A stretch of 13,922 nt of DNA from CAYJAZ01 sp964370095 (GTDB lineage: Bacteria; Desulfobacterota; Desulfovibrionia; Desulfovibrionales; Desulfovibrionaceae), in the NCBI GenBank assembly GCA_964370095.1, contig CAYJHJ010000053.1, positions 1 to 13,922 on the forward strand, written 5' to 3'. Positions 7,503 through 12,724 of the stretch are shown here, one piece after another; position 1 is the first letter of the stretch, and every line of letters begins with the position of its first letter. Below the pieces are notes generated by a model that saw nothing but the letters and a program-made list of their open reading frames with translations, was not told where the DNA came from and did not search any database. Position numbers and translations under genes: made by a program.

Positions 7503-7573
7503 ATTCTTCAGCGAGCGTAGCAAGAACCACGTTTCTTGCAAGTGAGGATTTTGTGCTGAAAGCCAAAATCTAT
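7494..7573 (+). repeat. Dispersed two-hairpin element, copy 1
   Basis: First of three related copies (others at 12253-12342 on the minus strand and 13828-13915). Hairpin A pairs GCAAGAA (7520-7526) with TTCTTGC (7533-7539) over a 6-base loop. Hairpin B pairs GATTTTG (7547-7553) with CAAAATC (7564-7570), extended inside by GCT/AGC around a GAA loop with one bulged base. Its first bases, AGTGAACA, also occur at the end of both flanking 91-bp repeats. It is antisense to the trmD transcript. Bases 7503-7577 have no counterpart in the flanking repeats and are the net insertion of 75 bases. The 304-base stretch 7473-7776 holds only this element, the repeats and the gap. Confidence 0.88.
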
Positions 7574-7738
7574 ACTATTGAAGATAAGGGGCTTGTGAAA
7601 AACTCAGGGAATAAAGTGATAATTGAATAGTTNNNNNNNNNNNNNNNNNNNNNNNNNNNNNNNNNNNNNNNNNNNNNNNNNNNNNNNNNNNNNNNNNNNN
7701 NNNNNNNNNNNNNNNNNNNNNNNNNNNNNNNNTAGCAT
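7570..7738 (-). pseudogene. Truncated duplicate of the trmD 5' end
   Basis: Read on the minus strand from ATG at 7738, the right repeat copy encodes the first 20 residues of TrmD (ML, then after the gap NYSIITLFPEFFTSPLSS). It then enters the dispersed element, adds Ile-Val and stops at TAG (7572-7570). With a zero-length gap this would be a 22-codon mini-ORF upstream of the real trmD and just after adk. It is a by-product of the duplication rather than a functional methyltransferase; whether it is translated is unknown. Confidence 0.7.
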
Positions 7739-7768
7739 AAAATAGTTTGAATGTGAATGGAGTGAACA
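7578..7768. repeat. 91-bp direct repeat, right copy (split by the N run)
   Basis: Second copy of the 7412-7502 sequence, carried as 7578-7632 and 7733-7768. The N run is placed exactly between two bases that are adjacent in the left copy (ATAGTT then TAGCAT). If the gap is a placeholder of zero length, this is a complete 91-base duplicate that joins directly to the end of adk. Confidence 0.88.
7633..7732. other. Assembly gap (100 N)
   Basis: Exactly 100 undetermined bases, the customary placeholder for a gap of unknown size. It falls inside a duplicated sequence, which is the likely reason the assembly broke here. Nothing can be said about its content. Confidence 0.99.
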
Positions 7769-7776
7769 GCTATTTA

Positions 7777-8445
7777 TTATAGTGAGCTTAATAAAGTTTC
7801 ACGTATAGATTCAATAGAGCCTTCACCATTTAATTCAATATATTTTGTGTTTGATTTTGCAGCTAAATCTTTGAAATAATATGCTGCAGCTAAAGTCCCA
7901 TCAACGGTATTATAATAGATATCATGCCTTTTATCGATTGCATTTTCATCTTGATCGTCAGCACGAGAAGAAAGGTCGCCATCGCATACGCGGCATTTAT
8001 CACCATTTGGTTTAATTGCATCAATAAAGATATTATTAGGGTGATTATTATTGTTTTGGCACAAACGTCTTCCCATAATACGATTTTTTGCAATTTCTCG
8101 GGGAAGTAAAATTTCAACAACATAATCAAGAGGCATATTGGCATTATTTAAAGCTTCGTCAAGTTTGCGAGCTTGCTCCATGTTACGCGGGAAGCCATCA
8201 AGAAGCCAGCCTTTAGCATCTGCATTTTGCAAAATTTCTAAAATCATAGGAATTGTGATTTCATCCGGAACAAGTTCGCCTTTGTCAATAAAAGCTTTTG
8301 CTTTCATGCCAAGTTCTGTTCCACCTTTGATATGCTGGCGAAAAACAGCCCCGGATTCAATATGAGAAATGCCAAATTTTTCCATTAAAAGTGCACCTTG
8401 TGTTCCCTTGCCACTGCCGTTAGGTCCAAAAATAAGAATATTCAT
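7777..8445 (-). CDS. adk: Adenylate kinase, metal-binding LID type
   Basis: Interconverts ATP + AMP and 2 ADP in the cytoplasm. It has 222 residues. The P-loop is GPNGSGKGTQ (residues 7-16), with Asn where most have Gly or Ala. The AMP-binding segment SGAVFRQHI and the WLLDGFPRNMEQA motif follow. The LID is long (about 126-170) and carries Cys129, His135, Cys151 and Cys154. These are the same numbers as the Zn/Co/Fe site described for Desulfovibrio gigas adenylate kinase, and the whole sequence resembles Desulfovibrio enzymes. AGGA lies 8 bases before the ATG. Originally the stop was probably about 38 bases from the trmD start; the dispersed element and a duplication now separate them. Confidence 0.97.
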   Translation of the reverse strand: MNILIFGPNGSGKGTQGALLMEKFGISHIESGAVFRQHIKGGTELGMKAKAFIDKGELVPDEITIPMILEILQNADAKGWLLDGFPRNMEQARKLDEALNNANMPLDYVVEILLPREIAKNRIMGRRLCQNNNNHPNNIFIDAIKPNGDKCRVCDGDLSSRADDQDENAIDKRHDIYYNTVDGTLAAAYYFKDLAAKSNTKYIELNGEGSIESIRETLLSSL

Positions 8446-8480
8446 AGTTCTTCCTTGATGAAATTTTATAAAAAAATAAA

Positions 8481-8507
8481 TTTATATTAAAAATTTTCGG
8501 ATTGCAA
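8481..8507 (-). promoter_or_regulatory. Weak candidate promoter for adk
   Basis: On the minus strand TTGCAA (8507-8502), a 15-base spacer and TATAAA (8486-8481), 35 bases before the adk start. The spacer is short and the region is very AT-rich, so a chance match is likely enough to keep this tentative. Confidence 0.3.
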
Positions 8508-8540
8508 GCTTATAAATATGTTTAAAAGTAAATTTTATAC

Positions 8541-8569
8541 TTGACAATTATTCGATATCGAACTATATT
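8541..8569 (+). promoter_or_regulatory. Promoter of the sulfatase-like / DsrE unit
   Basis: A consensus -35 box TTGACA (8541-8546), a 17-base spacer and TATATT (8564-8569). The TATAAT at 8576-8581 is closer to consensus but would be 29 bases from the -35 box, so it is not its partner. The start codon lies about 53 bases past the -10 box. Confidence 0.72.
8551..8562. promoter_or_regulatory. Palindromic putative operator between -35 and -10
   Basis: TTCGATATCGAA is a perfect 12-base palindrome and fills most of the spacer between the -35 and -10 boxes. That position is typical of sites where a dimeric repressor blocks RNA polymerase. No regulator gene is adjacent, and I do not assign a family. 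Confidence 0.5.
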
Positions 8570-8621
8570 CTTTTGTATAATATTTTTAAAAAAAAATTTG
8601 CATTTATTATGGAGAATTATA

Positions 8622-9905
8622 ATGAGTCAATCAAAAGCAACACAACTATTAATAAAAAGAGGCGAAGATCTAACACCAAGGATTGTAAAAATTACTGATA
8701 ATGTCTATACATCAGTCAATCATTCTGTATCAACAATAAGCATGATAGAAGGTGAAAATGCCATTGTGCTTATTGATGCCGGTTTTGATGTAGATGATTG
8801 CAAGGTGGCATTTGAAGAATTTAGAAAAATCACACAAAAGCCTATTGCAGCAATAGTATATACGCATGGGCACCCTGATCACACCATGGGCACACCAGCT
8901 TTTTTAGAAAATGGCAATAATGATGATAATAAAATTCAAATCTGGGCAAGAGATAATTTCAATGCAGAAAATAAACAATTTGCCATGCTTGGCCCAATAT
9001 TTGCTATGCGTGGGGCAAGGCAAGGCGGTTTTAAATTGCCTGTGGAAAAAAGAATAAATAATGGCATTGCTCCAATTCGCTTCCCTAAAAGCGGTGGTTT
9101 CAATGCTCATGCTAAAGCAGTTCCACCAAATCATACTTTTTCAGAAGATAAATTGATACTTAAAATAGATAGCATTGAAATTGAACTTCATAAAGCACCG
9201 GGTGAAACTTCTGACCAGCTTTTTGTCTGGTATAAAGAAAAAGAAGTGTTGTTCTGCGGCGATAATATGTATCGCTCATTCCCAAATCTTTATGCAGTTC
9301 GTGGCACAGGCTATAGAGATGTGAGAGAGTGGATTAAAAGCATTGAAAGCATGATGACACTCAATCCAAAAGCCATTGTGCTTGGGCACACTCTTCCTGT
9401 TATGAGCCGTGAAGAAGGGGCTGAATTCATGAAAAATTATCGTGATGCTATTCAATATGTATACGATAAAAGTATTGAGGGTATGAACAAAGGGCTTACT
9501 ATTCGTGAATTAGGCGAATATGTAGAGCTGCCTCCACATTTAGCAGAACTGGATTACCTTACTGAATTTTATGGAAATGTTGCTTGGTCAGCAAAAAATA
9601 TTTTCACAGGACATCTTGGTTGGTTTGATGGAAATTCAACAAATCTAATGCCCCTCACCCTTTTGGAAGAAGCACAACGCATGGCAGAAATGGCAGGAGG
9701 GAAAGATAGTTTATTGCAAAGAGCAAAAAAAGCATTGGCGGATAATGATCCCAAATGGGCAGCTCAACTTGCTGATTATTGCCTTACACTTGGCTTAGAT
9801 GCAAAATTAATCAAAGCTGATGCAATTGAAATATTGGCTGAACAGCAAATAACAGCTACCGGCAGAAATTATATGTATACGCAAGTTGAAGAATTGAGAG
9901 CTTAA
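8622..9905 (+). CDS. Alkylsulfatase-like metallo-beta-lactamase-fold hydrolase
   Basis: 427 residues with no signal peptide, so probably cytoplasmic. The metallo-beta-lactamase domain (about 20-260) has the zinc motif THGHPDH (His82, His84, Asp86, His87), then GETSDQLFVW, LFCGDN and LGHTLPV with His256. Residues about 275-425 match the helical dimerisation region of SdsA1/YjcS-type alkylsulfatases (EFYGNVAWSAKNIFTGHLGW, then FDGN). The C-terminal SCP2-like domain of full SdsA1 is absent; full-length members run past 600 residues. The likely reaction is hydrolysis of a sulfate ester, but the substrate is unknown and the shorter form may act on something else. ATG 8622 has GGAGA 6 bases upstream; an earlier frame-open start at 8541 lies on the promoter. 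The dsrE-like gene follows after 23 bases. Confidence 0.87.
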   Translation: MSQSKATQLLIKRGEDLTPRIVKITDNVYTSVNHSVSTISMIEGENAIVLIDAGFDVDDCKVAFEEFRKITQKPIAAIVYTHGHPDHTMGTPAFLENGNNDDNKIQIWARDNFNAENKQFAMLGPIFAMRGARQGGFKLPVEKRINNGIAPIRFPKSGGFNAHAKAVPPNHTFSEDKLILKIDSIEIELHKAPGETSDQLFVWYKEKEVLFCGDNMYRSFPNLYAVRGTGYRDVREWIKSIESMMTLNPKAIVLGHTLPVMSREEGAEFMKNYRDAIQYVYDKSIEGMNKGLTIRELGEYVELPPHLAELDYLTEFYGNVAWSAKNIFTGHLGWFDGNSTNLMPLTLLEEAQRMAEMAGGKDSLLQRAKKALADNDPKWAAQLADYCLTLGLDAKLIKADAIEILAEQQITATGRNYMYTQVEELRA

Positions 9906-9928
9906 CAATAAATAATAAAGGATTCTTT

Positions 9929-10282
9929 ATGCCAACAAAATTAAATATATTATGGATTAACGATAATCCTATAACAGCAGAACTTATGGTTTTTATGTAT
10001 GCAACAAATTCATTGCGTTTTAGCTGGTGGAAAAATATACGTATTATCGTATGGGGTGCAACAATAAAGTTGCTTTGTGAAAATGAAAAAATGCAATCTT
10101 TGGTTCAAGAATTTGTTGAAGCAGGAGGTGAGGTTTCAGCTTGCTTGAGTTGTGCCGATAAACTTGGCTTGGTGGAGCAATTACAAGATATCAAAAATAT
10201 TGAAATCGATTATATGGGTGGCCCTTTAACTGAAATAATTAATAAAAATTCAAATAATGAAGAAGTTTTTATGACTTTATAA
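9929..10282 (+). CDS. DsrE/DsrF-family protein
   Basis: 117 residues with the DsrE-like alpha/beta pattern: a first strand LNILWIN, a helix TAELMVFMYATNSL, a second strand NIRIIVWGATIKLL, then a long helix, and the segment VSACLSCADKLGL with Cys72 and Cys75. C-terminal IDYMGGPLTEII closes the fold. Relatives are small sulfur-carrier or sulfur-relay proteins, and this stand-alone form is common in sulfate reducers without an assigned reaction. AAAGGA precedes the ATG. It is 23 bases behind the sulfatase-like gene and ends at a terminator, so the two form a two-gene unit. A role in handling released sulfur species is only inference. Confidence 0.78.
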   Translation: MPTKLNILWINDNPITAELMVFMYATNSLRFSWWKNIRIIVWGATIKLLCENEKMQSLVQEFVEAGGEVSACLSCADKLGLVEQLQDIKNIEIDYMGGPLTEIINKNSNNEEVFMTL

Positions 10283-10303
10283 TTAAATGATTTAAACTAT
10301 AAT

Positions 10304-10337
10304 AAAAAAAGAGGGCGATTGCGTCCCTCTTTTTTTA
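10304..10337. terminator. Bidirectional intrinsic terminator
   Basis: AAAAAAAGAGGG pairs with CCCTCTTTTTTT around a short loop, with T runs on either strand. It lies between the end of the DsrE-family gene (+) and the end of kdsD (-), so it can stop both convergent transcripts. Confidence 0.92.
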
Positions 10338-10354
10338 TACAAATATGAACTTAG

Positions 10355-11314
10355 TTACTGGATGCCTGAACGTAGGCAATCATGAATATGCACAATGCCT
10401 TGAAGCTCACACTCATCAAGAACAAAAAGCGAAGTTATTTTATTTGTGTTCATGATATTTAAAGCAGCAGCAACAGGAGTATTGCTTGAAATTGTAATAG
10501 GGTTTTTGTGCATGATTTCATAAACTTTTTTTTCTAAAAAATCATTATCCATATTTCTTCTCAAATCGCCATCTGTGATAACCCCTTGAAATGAATTATC
10601 TTTGATAATTCCAAGGCAGCCAAAAGAATATTTCGTCATTAAAATAATGGCTTCAGCCATAGGGATATTTGAAGAAGTAAGAGGGATTTCAGAACCCGTA
10701 TGCATAATATCACGCACAAGCATAAGTTTTTTACCTAAATGCCCACCCGGGTGATATTTATTAAATTCTTCAGCAGTAAAGCCGCGTGCAGAAAGAAGAG
10801 TGATTGCCAAGGCATCGCCAAGTGCAAGCATAAGTGTTGTAGAGGTTGTGGGCGCTGCACCTAAAGGGCAGGCTTCATTTTCATTCGGCAGTATAAGTGC
10901 ATGGCTTGAAGCTTTAGCAAGAGCTGATTCTTTGTTTTCAGTGATAGCAACAAGCTGAAGGGCGTATCTTGCAGAAAAGTGAAGTATATCAGAAAGTTCC
11001 GCGGTGTTTCCTGACTTTGAGAGAGCTATAATAATATCATCTTTTGTAATCATACCCATGTCGCCATGGCTTGCTTCAGCAGGGTGCACAAAAAAAGCAG
11101 GTGTGCCTGTGGAGGCCAAGGTTGCAGCAATTTTTTTAGCTATATGCCCGCTTTTGCCCATGCCAGTTAAGACTACTCGCCCTTTAATTTCAAGAATTGC
11201 TTGGATAACGTTTTCGAAAATTCTTCCTAAGTCTTTATCAAGTTCATCAGAAAGTTTTTGAATTGCCTGTGCTTCGTTGAGCAAAACTTCTTTGGCAGAA
11301 GATAATATCGTCAT
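10355..11314 (-). CDS. kdsD: D-arabinose-5-phosphate isomerase (KdsD/KpsF)
   Basis: Converts ribulose 5-phosphate to arabinose 5-phosphate, the precursor used by KdsA. It has 319 residues: an SIS sugar isomerase domain (about 40-175) and two CBS domains (about 201-255 and 265-319). Key residues line up with the E. coli enzyme at a constant offset of 5: Lys54 in GMGKSGHIAKK, Glu106 in SKSGNTAEL, Glu147 in PNENEACPLG and His188 in NKYHPGGHLGKKL. AGG lies 7 bases before the ATG. It is 14 bases downstream of kdsA, so the two consecutive Kdo-pathway enzymes are co-expressed. kpsF is the name used for capsule-linked paralogues, and the sequence alone does not separate them. Confidence 0.95.
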   Translation of the reverse strand: MTILSSAKEVLLNEAQAIQKLSDELDKDLGRIFENVIQAILEIKGRVVLTGMGKSGHIAKKIAATLASTGTPAFFVHPAEASHGDMGMITKDDIIIALSKSGNTAELSDILHFSARYALQLVAITENKESALAKASSHALILPNENEACPLGAAPTTSTTLMLALGDALAITLLSARGFTAEEFNKYHPGGHLGKKLMLVRDIMHTGSEIPLTSSNIPMAEAIILMTKYSFGCLGIIKDNSFQGVITDGDLRRNMDNDFLEKKVYEIMHKNPITISSNTPVAAALNIMNTNKITSLFVLDECELQGIVHIHDCLRSGIQ

Positions 11315-11328
11315 CTTATAACCTTAAT

Positions 11329-12168
11329 TTAATAGCCCTTTGCTATTTTATCAAATTGTTTAATTTTTTGAAGAAGTGTAAGTAAATCTTTGAAAGGAAT
11401 CATGTTTGGGCCATCGCAGGGAGCATTGTCAGGGTCAGGGTGCGTTTCCATAAAAAGTCCTGCAATTCCGCTTGCAACAGCCGCACAGGCTAAAGATGGA
11501 ACAAATTCCCTTTGCCCTGAAGAGGCTGAGCCGGAAGCAGAAGGAAGCTGAACTGAGTGGGTGGCGTCAAAAATTACAGGTTGCCCGCTTTGTGCCATAA
11601 TTGAGAATGAACGAAAATCAACCACAAGGTTGTGATAGCCAAAAGAAGCCCCACGTTCACAAAGTGCAATATCTTTATTGCCAGTTGCCAAGGCTTTGTT
11701 CGCAACTTGCAACATGTCATGCGGGGCTAAAAATTGCCCTTTTTTTATGTTCACAGGTTTGTTTGTGCTTGCAACAGCCTGAATAAAGTCAGTCTGGCGG
11801 CATAAAAAAGCTGGAGTTTGAAGCATATCAACAGCTTTTGCAACAGGCTCAACTTGTTCGATTGTGTGAACATCAGTGAGCACAGGAACGCCAACTTTTC
11901 TGCGAATTTCTTGCAAAATATCAAGCCCTTCTTCTAAACCAACACCACGATAACCATGGATAGAGGTTCTGTTTGCTTTATCAAAGCTTGACTTGAAAAT
12001 AAAAGGTATTTCAGCTTTTTCAAACACTTCACGCAAGAATGCTGCACATTGAATTGTGTGTTCTCTGCTTTCCATGGCACAAGGGCCTGCAATAATTGAA
12101 AGAGGTGCATTATTTGCAAAGCTTACGCTATGTGTTTTGTCCGGATATGGTATATGTATTGTGTGCAT
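11329..12168 (-). CDS. kdsA: 3-deoxy-D-manno-octulosonate 8-phosphate synthase
   Basis: Condenses phosphoenolpyruvate with arabinose 5-phosphate to Kdo-8-phosphate for the lipopolysaccharide core. It has 279 residues in a TIM barrel. Landmarks are IIAGPCAMES, FKSSFDKANRTSI, GYRGVGLEEGL, PVLTDVH, NIKKGQFLAPHDM and FDATHSVQLP. Cys30 in GPC replaces the Asn of the E. coli type, and with His204, Glu241 and Asp252 it completes the metal site of the metal-dependent class. No good Shine-Dalgarno precedes the ATG. Only 18 bases separate the start from a 54-base duplicate of the tautomerase gene end, so before the insertion the two genes were probably 18 bases apart in one operon. Confidence 0.96.
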   Translation of the reverse strand: MHTIHIPYPDKTHSVSFANNAPLSIIAGPCAMESREHTIQCAAFLREVFEKAEIPFIFKSSFDKANRTSIHGYRGVGLEEGLDILQEIRRKVGVPVLTDVHTIEQVEPVAKAVDMLQTPAFLCRQTDFIQAVASTNKPVNIKKGQFLAPHDMLQVANKALATGNKDIALCERGASFGYHNLVVDFRSFSIMAQSGQPVIFDATHSVQLPSASGSASSGQREFVPSLACAAVASGIAGLFMETHPDPDNAPCDGPNMIPFKDLLTLLQKIKQFDKIAKGY

Positions 12169-12186
12169 AGTATTTATAGTGTAAAA

Positions 12187-12240
12187 TTATGAATTTTTTT
12201 TCCTAATATTTGTAACGGTTTCGCCGCCTACACCCCAATT
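12187..12240 (-). pseudogene. Duplicated 3' end of the tautomerase gene (54-bp direct repeat)
   Basis: Matches 12348-12401 in 53 of 54 bases (T at 12194 versus C at 12355). It carries the last 17 codons plus stop of the tautomerase gene in phase (NWGVGGETVTNIRKK, then Asn-Ser where the intact gene has Ser-Ser). There is no start codon. It lies immediately upstream of the kdsA leader and flanks the 107-base insertion 12241-12347 that carries copy 2 of the dispersed element. The single substitution implies the duplication has existed long enough to diverge, so it is not an assembly duplicate. Confidence 0.93.
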
Positions 12241-12252
12241 TGACATTTTTGA

Positions 12253-12342
12253 GATAGATTTTGGTCTTCGACGCAAAATCCTCTCTACGTGAAAAACGGG
12301 GTTTTCACTTGTTCGCTAAAGATTTGTTCACTGCGTTCTCAA
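12253..12342 (-). repeat. Dispersed two-hairpin element, copy 2
   Basis: Reverse orientation relative to copies 1 and 3. Hairpin B: GATTTTG (12257-12263) with CAAAATC (12274-12280), inner GTC/GAC around a TTC loop. Hairpin A: GTGAAAA (12289-12295) with TTTTCAC (12302-12308) over a 6-base loop; the stem bases differ from copy 1 at several paired positions yet still pair. Its last part (TTCGCTAAAGATTTGTTCAC and onward) matches copy 3 closely. It is in the sense direction of the tautomerase-kdsA transcript. Confidence 0.9.
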
Positions 12343-12347
12343 TTAGG

Positions 12348-12548
12348 TTATGAACTTTTTTTCCTAATATTTGTAACGGTTTCGCCGCCTACACCCCAAT
12401 TATCAGTGTCAATTTCTTCTATGATAACAAAAGTAGAGGCAGGGTTTTTATCAAGCACTTCAACAAGCATATCTGTTGAGCGTTTGATGAGTTCAGCCTT
12501 TTGTTCGGCAGTTGCACCTTTGGTGATTTTTATATTTACGTGTGGCAT
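12348..12548 (-). CDS. 4-oxalocrotonate tautomerase family protein
   Basis: A small tautomerase of 66 residues. The Met is followed by Pro2, the catalytic base of the family after Met removal. The pattern PHVNIKITKGATAEQKAELIKRSTD, then VLDKNPASTFVIIEEI and NWGVGGE, matches 4-oxalocrotonate tautomerase-like proteins. The physiological substrate is unknown; many such genes have nothing to do with aromatic degradation. AAGGAG lies about 7 bases before the ATG. It is the first gene of the unit leading to kdsA and kdsD. Its last 54 bases are duplicated on the far side of an inserted element, which leaves this copy complete with its own stop. Confidence 0.88.
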   Translation of the reverse strand: MPHVNIKITKGATAEQKAELIKRSTDMLVEVLDKNPASTFVIIEEIDTDNWGVGGETVTNIRKKSS

Positions 12549-12570
12549 AGTATGCTCCTTAATTTTTTTA

Positions 12571-12600
12571 TATATTCCTACTTATGGGTTAAAAAGTCAA
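12571..12600 (-). promoter_or_regulatory. Candidate promoter of the tautomerase-kdsA-kdsD unit
   Basis: On the minus strand TTGACT (12600-12595), an 18-base spacer and AATATA (12576-12571). It ends 22 bases before the tautomerase ATG, a short but workable leader that also contains the AAGGAG ribosome site. The -10 box is imperfect. Confidence 0.42.
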
Positions 12601-12661
12601 CAGTTAAGAAAGAGTGGAAAAAATATTTATAACTATTTGAATTATAATGTAAAAAATAAAC

Positions 12662-12691
12662 TTGTCTAAAGTGAAAATCCTATGCTATATT
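12662..12691 (+). promoter_or_regulatory. Candidate promoter of gcvT
   Basis: TTGTCT (12662-12667), an 18-base spacer and TATATT (12686-12691) preceded by TGC as an extended -10. The gcvT start codon is 33 bases downstream. No glycine-riboswitch-like structure fits in this short leader. Confidence 0.48.
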
Positions 12692-12724
12692 GATTTACTT
12701 TTAAATATTAATGAGGGAAAAATT

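Noticed and set aside
7473..7541. Extended trmD start giving 23 extra N-terminal residues
   Set aside because: The extension is encoded by the leader and the inserted dispersed element; the family N-terminus begins at the ATG at 7472.
7412..7768. Reading the trmD-start duplication purely as an assembly error
   Set aside because: The N run makes this possible locally, but an equivalent duplication with a substitution flanks copy 2, where there is no gap, so a biological cause is more likely.
8541..8581. TATAAT at 8576-8581 as the -10 partner of TTGACA at 8541
   Set aside because: The spacer would be 29 bases; TATATT at 8564-8569 gives 17.
12289..12669. 126-codon + strand open frame across the element and the tautomerase gene
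   Set aside because: It runs through element copy 2 and then antisense to the well-supported tautomerase gene, with no ribosome site or family resemblance.
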